From an uncultured Pseudomonadota bacterium (lineage in GTDB: Bacteria; Myxococcota_A; Polyangia; HGW-17), in the NCBI GenBank assembly GCA_938004375.1, contig CALKWH010000426.1, positions 1 through 5,914 of the forward strand: 5,914 nucleotides of DNA. The letters are read 5' to 3'. The notes beneath the pieces were generated by a model. That model was not told where the DNA came from. It saw only the letters and a list, made by a program, of their open reading frames with translations, and did not search any database. Numbering within the stretch: position 1 is the first letter of the stretch; each line of letters begins with the position of its first letter. Position numbers and translations under genes: made by a program. This document shows positions 1-4,589 of the stretch, one piece after another.

Positions 1-79
1 TGTCGCTCGATTTTTTTTCTTACTGATCCGCCGCCCACCTAGATCTCCCCTCTTTCCCTACACGACGCTCTTCCGATCT
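1..79 (-). other. Illumina P5 adapter read-through at contig end (not genomic)
   Basis: Bases 50-79 match exactly the last 30 bases of the Illumina P5/TruSeq universal adapter, ending in ACACGACGCTCTTCCGATCT. Bases 22-49 continue the same oligonucleotide towards its 5' end with 7 mismatches (23, 28, 31, 34, 40, 47, 49). Five are A to C on this strand, that is T to G in the read direction, which suggests falling base quality late in a read. Beyond the 5' end of P5, at 11-18, is a run of eight T (poly-A in the read direction), typical of a read running past the end of the library molecule. Bases 1-10 match nothing I recognise and are probably noise from the same read. Genomic sequence starts at base 80. 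The adapter stays open in the mfd frame and adds a false tail containing IGRASCRERG to the protein. Confidence 0.96.
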
Positions 80-1697
80 CGACCGGGCCGCCCCGGTACG
101 GGGAGAGCATGGACACGCGGTAGACCGGCAGGTACAGCCGGTCCCCGCCGTCGTACTCGAGCAGCAGGTAGTCGCCGGCGACGCCCCCGGGGCTCTCGCG
201 GAACAGCCCGCGGAACAGGCCCACGCCGTGGAGCTGGTGCACCACGGGCTCGCCCTCGACCAGCGCCTCCATGGACGCGAGCGCCGGCCGGGGCCGCGCC
301 TTGCGGGTCCCGCCCGAGCGCGACTTGACGCCGAAGAACTCCTCCTCCGTGACCACGGGCGGCAGATCCAGGCTGTCGTAGCCGCGCCGCAGGTGGCCGC
401 GCCGCAGGGCGACCGTGCCCGGCTCCAGGTGGTCGAACAGAGGCTCCTCGGGGGGCGGCGTGCGCAGGGGGAAGCCCGACTCCTCCAGGATCCGCGCGAC
501 GGCCGAGTGCGTGGGCTCGTCGACGGTGACGAAGACCGGGCAGCGTCGGGCGTCGAGGTGACCGGCGAGCACCTCGCGCAAGGGGCCCAGCGGGTCCCCG
601 TGATCCGGGCGGGCGGCGTGGGGCCGGCTGTCCAGCTCGGCGCCCTGCCCGTCCGGCGACACCCCCGGCACCAGGGACCAGGTGGGGAACGCGCCCAGGC
701 CGCAGTCGGGCTCGGCGATCCAGCTGGCCTCGGGGGGGAACGCGAGGAGCCGGTCGGCCAGGCGGGCGTCGTGGCGGCCGCGCTCCTCGGCCAGCAACTG
801 GCCGTGGGCGAGGGCGATGGCGTCGGGGTTCTCGAGCACGACCCGGGTCGACGGCGGCAGGTAGCCGGCCAGCGGCACCAGGTGGTCGTGGTACAGCGGC
901 ACCAGCGCCTCCATACCGAAGAAGTCCTCGCCGGCCTCGATGCGCTCGAGGATCATGCGGCTCTTGGAGGAGGGGAACCCGGAGCGGTCCGCCAGCGTGT
1001 ACAGCCGCTCCCGCAGGCCGCCGGGATCGCCGAGCACCGTCTCGCGCACCGGGTGGATCACCAGCTCCCCGAGGGGCAGATAGCGCTTCTGGGTCTGCGC
1101 GTCGAACAGGTGGACGTGCTCGATCTCGTCGTCGAAGAAGGTGATGCGCGCCGGCGACGGCAGGGAGGGCACGAACACGTCGAGGACCTGGCCCCGCTGG
1201 GCGAAGGTGCCCTCGTCCTCGACCACCTCGGCGCGGGAGTACCCCGCCTCGAGCAGGCGGCGGCCCAGCTCGGCCAGGGGCCAGCGGACTCCGGGACCCA
1301 CCAGCACGCACAGGGCGTCGAAGACGGCGCGGTGCAGCGTCCGGCGCGCGAGGGCGGCCGCCGAAGCGACGAGCACCCTCGGGAGATCGCCGAAGTGCAG
1401 TTGGGCCAGCAGCGACATCCGGGCGTGGAGCACCGACGGGTCCGACAGCACCTCGAGGTAGCAGCTCTCCGGGGCGGGCAGCCAGGCGACCTTCGGCGGG
1501 GACGCGGGCTCCCCCGGCCGCACGGCGCCGCGTCCCAGGGCGCACTCGAGGGCGAAGGCGGCCTCCTGGGCCCGGGCCTCGTCGGCGGTCACCAGGAGGG
1601 TGAAGCCGGCCGGCGCGAGCTCACGGGCCGTGAGGAACGCGGCGAACGCGCCCTCGGAGACCCCGTACAGGATCTGCGGACGATCGTGGATGGTCAT
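80..1697 (-). CDS. mfd: Transcription-repair coupling factor Mfd, N-terminal part (3' end missing)
   Basis: Mfd binds RNA polymerase stalled at DNA lesions, pushes it off by ATP-driven translocation and recruits UvrA for nucleotide excision repair. The 539 genuine residues cover the N-terminal half. A UvrB-like module spans about 1-330, with a vestigial nucleotide-binding region lacking a Walker A motif, the family signature EDEGTFAQRGQVLDVFVP (160-177), and then ARITFFDDEIEHVHLFDAQT (183-202). A variable D3 region follows at about 350-450, with a Pro/Gly/His-rich stretch at 345-372. The CarD-like RNA-polymerase-interacting domain is at about 478-537, with HQLHGVGLFRGLFR and DYLLLEYDGGDRLYLPVYRV. 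The DEAD/helicase translocase and C-terminal domain (roughly another 600 residues in full-length Mfd of about 1,150) are absent because the contig turns into adapter inside codon 540. ATG at 1697-1695 overlaps the upstream gene's TGA (ATGA). No good Shine-Dalgarno precedes it, so translational coupling is likely. Family assignment is firm. Truncation is technical, not a mutation. Confidence 0.96.
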
Positions 1698-2719
1698 GGG
1701 CTCGGGTTGGACTTCATCCAGGAGAGGTGGGCCCGGACGGCGTCGGCCCACATGGTCTGCGGGTGCGCCTTGAGGAACGCCTCGAAGGCCTTGGGGCCCT
1801 CGGCCCAGCCCCGGGACCAGGCCATCAGGGCGCGATGGAAGGCGAGCATCTCGGGCTCGTGGGCGTACCACGGGCTCTTCTCCGAGGGGAACGTGCCGAA
1901 GGAGTCCGCGCACTTTCGTTCCAGGATCTGCTCCCAGGTGCAGGGGAGCGGATCGACGGCCGCCAGCAGCCGCCCGTTGTCGAGCCATCGCAGCAGCCCG
2001 AAGGCCGTGCGGTGTTGCCCGCTCTTGAACTGGATCTCGGCCATGCACAGCAGCGTGAAGAAGTAATGTTCCCGCTTGTCGGCGCCCCGCAGCTCGAAGA
2101 ACTGGGAGTGGACCGTCTCGAGCAGGTTCAGCGCGCGGCGGAAGTACTGGTAGGACTGGTCCAGCACGCCATAGCGCAGCAGGTGATGTCCCAGGATCAG
2201 GGAGACCTGGAAGCGGTCGGCGTTGGACACCGGCAGGGTGTTGAACAGGATCAGCGCCTGCTCCATGTCGCCGTACTTGAACGCCTCGAAGAAGCGGAGG
2301 AAGGAGACGCGGACGTCGTCGATCCGCCGCTCGTGGAGGACGGGATCCCCCTCTAGGAAGATCCGCAGGTAGGTCTCGAGGTACAGGCCGTCCTTGCTCC
2401 CCGGAGCGAGGCGGTTGGCCCGGCGCACCAGGTCGAGCTGGCCGGCGTCGATCCCGGTCAGCAGGCGGGCCCGGATCTGGTTGCGCAGGAAGAAGGCCTC
2501 CGGCAGCCGGTGGGTAGGCCCGGGCATGAGCTTCTGCCACTCGGGAGAGAGCGTGGGATCCTTCGTCTCCTCCACCGGGGGGGCGGTGGGGGCGCCGGGG
2601 TTGTGACTGAGGCCGCCGCTGACCGTCGGGGGCGGCGGGCGCCGGATGATCCGGTGGGGGGGCATGACCGGCTGGGCGAGCACCGGGACCAGGAACAGGG
2701 GCACGAGCGCGGCGAGCAT
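1694..2719 (-). CDS. Exported hypothetical protein with TPR-like helical repeats
   Basis: I do not recognise a named family. The 341-residue protein starts with a short hydrophobic stretch, LAALVPLFLVPVLA, ending in a V-L-A signal-peptidase-I-like site before QPV. There is no Lys/Arg ahead of the hydrophobic core, so export is likely but the segment could act as an anchor. A Pro-rich, low-complexity linker follows (about 19-56, with RRPPPP and TAPPVEE). The rest (about 70-340) looks almost wholly alpha-helical, with TPR-like helix pairs: EAFKYGDMEQALILFN, LGHHLLRYGVLDQSYQYFRRALNLLE, CMAEIQFKSGQHRTAFGLLRWL and a C-terminal SRGWAEGPKAFEAFLKAHP. It probably forms a protein-binding solenoid outside the cytoplasm. 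I take the ATG at 2719-2717: a GGAGG lies 7 bases upstream of it, but only 4 upstream of the in-frame GTG at 2722. That ATG shares one base with the upstream stop (TGATG), and the gene's own stop overlaps mfd by four bases. Partner and role are unknown. Confidence 0.85.
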   Translation of the reverse strand: MLAALVPLFLVPVLAQPVMPPHRIIRRPPPPTVSGGLSHNPGAPTAPPVEETKDPTLSPEWQKLMPGPTHRLPEAFFLRNQIRARLLTGIDAGQLDLVRRANRLAPGSKDGLYLETYLRIFLEGDPVLHERRIDDVRVSFLRFFEAFKYGDMEQALILFNTLPVSNADRFQVSLILGHHLLRYGVLDQSYQYFRRALNLLETVHSQFFELRGADKREHYFFTLLCMAEIQFKSGQHRTAFGLLRWLDNGRLLAAVDPLPCTWEQILERKCADSFGTFPSEKSPWYAHEPEMLAFHRALMAWSRGWAEGPKAFEAFLKAHPQTMWADAVRAHLSWMKSNPSP

Positions 2720-3447
2720 CACCTGCCCTCCTCGAAGGCCACGAGGAAGTCCCGGACCTCGGCGGCCACGGCGTCGGACTCGCAGTCGAGGAACAGTTCA
2801 TGGCCGCTGCGGCTGTACCAGGACACCGACTTGCGCTCGGAGCGGGCCGTCTCCATCACGTGGCGCGTGGCACGGGGCGGGACGACCTGGTCCTTGAGCG
2901 AGTGGATCAGGTGCACGGGGACGGTCAGTTTGTCCAGGCGCCCGCGGACCTCGCGGGAGTAGGCGAAGAGCGAGGCGAAGGTCGCCGTGGGGAATTTCTT
3001 GTAGTTCGTGTCGAACTTCCGGCGCAGCTCCTGGTCGGTGAAGGCGTTGGGCGACGGGAAGGCGGGCACGAGGCGCCCCAGGTATCTGGAGAACGGCGAC
3101 AGCGGATTCGAGAACTCCAGCGCCGGCGCGGCGCCCAGCACCACCGCGACCCGCTCTGGAAAATGGATCGCCAGGTCCAGCGCCACCAGGCCGCCCATGG
3201 AGAGGCCGACGACGGCCACCGGACGTTTCCCTTTGCCGGACAGTTCTTCCAGCGCCTTTTTTCCGTCCTCGAACCAGTCGGCGGCCTTGACGCCCCGCAG
3301 GTCCTCCCAGCGCGTGCCGTGCCCGCGCAACAACGGGGTGGCAACCTCGAAGCCGGCCGCGCGCAGGGTCTCCGCGGGCTTCTTCACGCAGTCCAGGCTC
3401 GACGTGAAGCCATGCAGCAACAGGACCGGCAGTTTGCGTTTCTTCAT
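2719..3447 (-). CDS. Alpha/beta hydrolase, Est30 carboxylesterase / monoacylglycerol lipase type
   Basis: This is a 242-residue cytoplasmic serine hydrolase, the usual length for Est30-like carboxylesterases, with no signal peptide (starts MKKRKLPVLLLHG). The oxyanion-hole motif HGFTSS is at 12-17. RGHG at 41-44 is typical of the monoacylglycerol-lipase/Est30 group. The nucleophile elbow GLSMGG puts Ser83 as nucleophile. Asp186 (HSLKDQVVP) and His216 (RSGHELFLD) complete the triad, so it should be active. A cap region lies between the elbow and the acid (about 110-170). Known relatives hydrolyse short to medium acyl esters or monoglycerides; the substrate here cannot be read from sequence. 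The ATG at 3447 has only weak Shine-Dalgarno complementarity upstream (GGA within GGAACGGACACCC). It is the first gene of a compact group: its stop overlaps the start of the exported helical-repeat gene, which in turn overlaps mfd. A thioesterase or other acyl-cleaving role is possible. Confidence 0.92.
   Translation of the reverse strand: MKKRKLPVLLLHGFTSSLDCVKKPAETLRAAGFEVATPLLRGHGTRWEDLRGVKAADWFEDGKKALEELSGKGKRPVAVVGLSMGGLVALDLAIHFPERVAVVLGAAPALEFSNPLSPFSRYLGRLVPAFPSPNAFTDQELRRKFDTNYKKFPTATFASLFAYSREVRGRLDKLTVPVHLIHSLKDQVVPPRATRHVMETARSERKSVSWYSRSGHELFLDCESDAVAAEVRDFLVAFEEGR
2727..2733 (-). promoter_or_regulatory. Shine-Dalgarno that decides the start of the exported TPR-like gene
   Basis: On the minus strand the sequence reads GAGGAGG, then GCAG, then GTGATG. 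It lies inside the last codons of the hydrolase gene (…Phe-Glu-Glu-Gly-Arg-stop). The spacing from GGAGG is 7 bases to the ATG at 2719 and 4 bases to the GTG at 2722, which favours the ATG. This is the only strong ribosome binding site in the three-gene group; mfd has none in front of its ATG. Confidence 0.6.
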
Positions 3448-3462
3448 CCGGGTGTCCGTTCC

Positions 3463-3481
3463 GGCCGTCGCGGGGACGACC
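3463..3481 (-). promoter_or_regulatory. Small hairpin in the leader of the hydrolase operon
   Basis: On the minus strand, GGTCGTC and GACGGCC can pair as a 7-base-pair stem (one G-T wobble) around a CCCGC loop, ending 15 bases before the hydrolase ATG. No T-run follows, so it is not an intrinsic terminator. If the AT-rich island just upstream is the promoter, the hairpin would be in the 5' untranslated region and might affect mRNA stability or access to the weak ribosome binding site. Stems this short arise often by chance in GC-rich DNA. Confidence 0.25.
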
Positions 3482-3508
3482 GCGGAAACCCTACACGTAT
3501 CAATAAAA

Positions 3509-3537
3509 ATTGTAAAGAGAGAGGTTCGGCGTGCTCA
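3509..3537 (-). promoter_or_regulatory. Candidate promoter in an AT-rich island upstream of the hydrolase-TPR-mfd genes
   Basis: The stretch at about 3493-3520 is strikingly AT-rich in an otherwise very GC-rich window and lies in the gap in front of the three-gene group. On the minus strand it holds TACAAT at 3514-3509, five of six matches to the sigma70 -10 box. Seventeen bases upstream is a weak -35, TGAGCA (3537-3532), overlapping the stop codon of the PAS-GAF gene. A second reading uses TTTACA (3516-3511) as -35 and TAGGGT (3493-3488) as a poor -10, also with 17-base spacing. The first puts transcription start near 3502, with a leader of about 55 bases. Placement is supported by composition and position; the exact boxes are uncertain. 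Confidence 0.42.
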
Positions 3538-4491
3538 GCCCCGCGCCGCCTCCAGCGCGCGGCAGCGCAGGGCGAGGGCGATCGTGTGGCGGAAGGCCTG
3601 CAGGAGCTCGAGGGGCGGGTCCGGCTCCCCGGGGGTGAGGGCGATCAGCGAGGTGCCGTACAGGGTGTCCCCGAAGACGAACGAGATCGCGAAGAAGCGG
3701 TCGACGCCCAGGAACTTCTGGATCGCGGAGGCCACCGGGCGCGGGACGGAGCCGAAGGCCAGATCGTACAGGCTGTCGCTGCGGATCCAGCCGCGGACCA
3801 TCACGTCCCGGACCTTCTCGGGGCTGATCGGCGTCTCGAGGTCCTCCACCCGCGTGCCAAGCATGGAGACGACCCGGCCCAGGACGCCCGCGTCGACCTC
3901 GTAGTACCGGTGCCGGAGGACCGCGGCGGGGGCGTCGTACTCGGACAGGGTGACGAAGCGCGCGGAGGTGAAGGTCCTGAGTCCGCGGGCGATGAATCGG
4001 AACAGGTTCTCGCCGGGGGGAAGCCGGCCGAGGTTGACCGAGAAGAGATACAGGAGCGACAGCCCCCGGTCCTGGTAGTTCCGGTAGGTCTGCAGGCGGT
4101 TCGCGTCCTCGTCCTCGAGGGTCAGATCCGTGATCACGCCGGTGACGCCGTCCCCGTCCGCGACGAACCGGAGGCGCCCGAAGAACGGCACCCCCGTGCG
4201 CCGCAGCAGGCGCAGGTCCACCTGGCGGGGACCGGGACCGTCCGCCCCCGGAGACGCAAGCGCCCTGAGGGCCAGCTCCCGGTCGGCCGGGTGCAGCAGG
4301 GTGTCGAAGGCGCGGCCGGGCAGCTCGGCGCCCGGTACACCGAACATCTCCCGCGCCCGCTCGGCCATGAACACGATGCGCCCGCGGCCGTCGAGTTGAA
4401 AGGCGCAGCCGGGCAGCGCCTCGGCGAGCCGCAGAAACCTGGGGTCCTGGGGGGGTGCGTCGATCATGACCGACCTCGGTCCGGCAGCCAT
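3535..4491 (-). CDS. PAS-GAF sensory protein without an output domain
   Basis: The 318-residue soluble protein has two sensory domains and nothing else. Residues about 22-125 look like a PAS domain: ALPGCAFQLDGRGRIVFM, AREMFGVPGAELPGRAF, LLHPADRELALRAL and a closing VTGVITDLT strand. A linker helix (about 126-158, EDEDANRLQTYRNYQDRGLS) leads to a GAF-like domain at about 158-312, with LFRFIARGLRTFTSARFVTLSEYD and FFAISFVFGDTLYGTSLIAL. In known proteins PAS and GAF bind small ligands, haem or flavin, or mediate dimer contacts, usually feeding a histidine kinase, GGDEF or other output. Here translation stops right after the GAF helix, with no HisKA, HATPase, GGDEF or HTH, and the next gene is an unrelated hydrolase. 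I see no Cys/His pattern that fixes a cofactor. The start is ambiguous: ATG 4491 has AGGA six bases upstream; ATG 4467 (residue 9) has GAGG six bases upstream. It could act in trans with a partner outside the window, or be a decayed kinase sensor half. Confidence 0.88.
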   Translation of the reverse strand: MAAGPRSVMIDAPPQDPRFLRLAEALPGCAFQLDGRGRIVFMAERAREMFGVPGAELPGRAFDTLLHPADRELALRALASPGADGPGPRQVDLRLLRRTGVPFFGRLRFVADGDGVTGVITDLTLEDEDANRLQTYRNYQDRGLSLLYLFSVNLGRLPPGENLFRFIARGLRTFTSARFVTLSEYDAPAAVLRHRYYEVDAGVLGRVVSMLGTRVEDLETPISPEKVRDVMVRGWIRSDSLYDLAFGSVPRPVASAIQKFLGVDRFFAISFVFGDTLYGTSLIALTPGEPDPPLELLQAFRHTIALALRCRALEAARG

Positions 4492-4526
4492 GCGTCATCC
4501 TGACGCGTCATGCGGTTTTCCATCAT
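4464..4526 (-). CDS. Possible 20-codon leader ORF overlapping the PAS-GAF start
   Basis: Starting at ATGATG (4526-4521), a minus-strand frame runs 20 codons (MMENRMTRQDD…DRGRS) to TGA at 4466-4464. The stop overlaps the second possible start of the PAS-GAF gene (ATG 4467) in an ATGA arrangement, as seen elsewhere in this window. There is no Shine-Dalgarno before its first ATG, but the predicted transcription start (about 4526) falls almost on it, so it would have to be leaderless. An ORF this short can arise by chance; listed as a candidate only. Confidence 0.18.
   Translation of the reverse strand: MMENRMTRQDDAWLPDRGRS
4492..4511 (-). repeat. Paired ATGACGC repeats and TGACGCGTCA palindrome in the PAS-GAF leader
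   Basis: On the minus strand ATGACGC occurs twice, at 4511-4505 and 4498-4492, 13 bases apart. The first copy forms part of the perfect 10-base palindrome TGACGCGTCA (4501-4510). The second copy abuts the ATG at 4491, and the AGGA ribosome binding site lies between the copies (4501-4498). Such an arrangement could be an operator or an RNA structure controlling translation. It is short and may be coincidence. Confidence 0.3.
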
Positions 4527-4544
4527 GGTGGTTTTGTACACCAT
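4525..4544. promoter_or_regulatory. Inverted repeat ATGGTG-N8-CACCAT, candidate operator
   Basis: ATGGTG (4525-4530) and CACCAT (4539-4544) form a perfect 6-base inverted repeat around GTTTTGTA. The spacer contains the candidate -10 box of the PAS-GAF promoter (4533-4538). A dimeric regulator bound here would block transcription, so this is a plausible operator. No gene in the window encodes a DNA-binding repressor, and a dyad of this size is only modest evidence. Confidence 0.35.
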
Positions 4545-4561
4545 TCCCGCGGCCGGGCCAA
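4533..4561 (-). promoter_or_regulatory. Candidate sigma70 promoter for the PAS-GAF gene
   Basis: On the minus strand TTGGCC (4561-4556, four of six matches to the -35 box) and TACAAA (4538-4533, four of six to the -10 box) are separated by 17 bases, in the gap between two co-directional genes. Transcription would start near 4526, about 35 bases before the ATG at 4491. The local dip in GC around the -10 box supports it. The boxes are imperfect and no intrinsic terminator separates this gene from the upstream one, so read-through is also possible. Confidence 0.4.
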
Positions 4562-4589
4562 GCTGAAAGGCGCACCGTCCCCGGCGACC

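Noticed and set aside
11..18. Run of eight T near the left end, which could suggest a terminator T-tract.
   Set aside because: It abuts the P5 adapter and is best explained as homopolymer read past the end of the oligonucleotide.
228..2066. A 612-codon open frame on the + strand opposite mfd and the TPR-like gene.
   Set aside because: Its translation is rich in Gly/Arg/Gln/Ala with no domain signature, while the minus strand encodes unmistakable Mfd motifs. Long antisense frames are expected where sense codons end in G or C.
1698..2801. Extension of the Mfd frame 368 codons upstream of the ATG at 1697.
   Set aside because: The extension is Pro/Arg-rich nonsense overlying the TPR-like gene; recognisable Mfd sequence begins just after the ATG at 1697, and the ATGA overlap supports that start.
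3500..4498. Alternative 332-codon minus-strand frame over the PAS-GAF gene, starting at 4498.
   Set aside because: It translates to Arg/Pro/Gly-rich sequence without PAS or GAF motifs; the frame ending at 3535 carries both domains.
2800..4503. A 567-codon open frame on the + strand spanning two real genes and the gap between them.
   Set aside because: It crosses the PAS-GAF and hydrolase genes and their intergenic gap, has low-complexity Arg/Gly/Gln composition, and mirrors intact minus-strand domains. It is a shadow frame.
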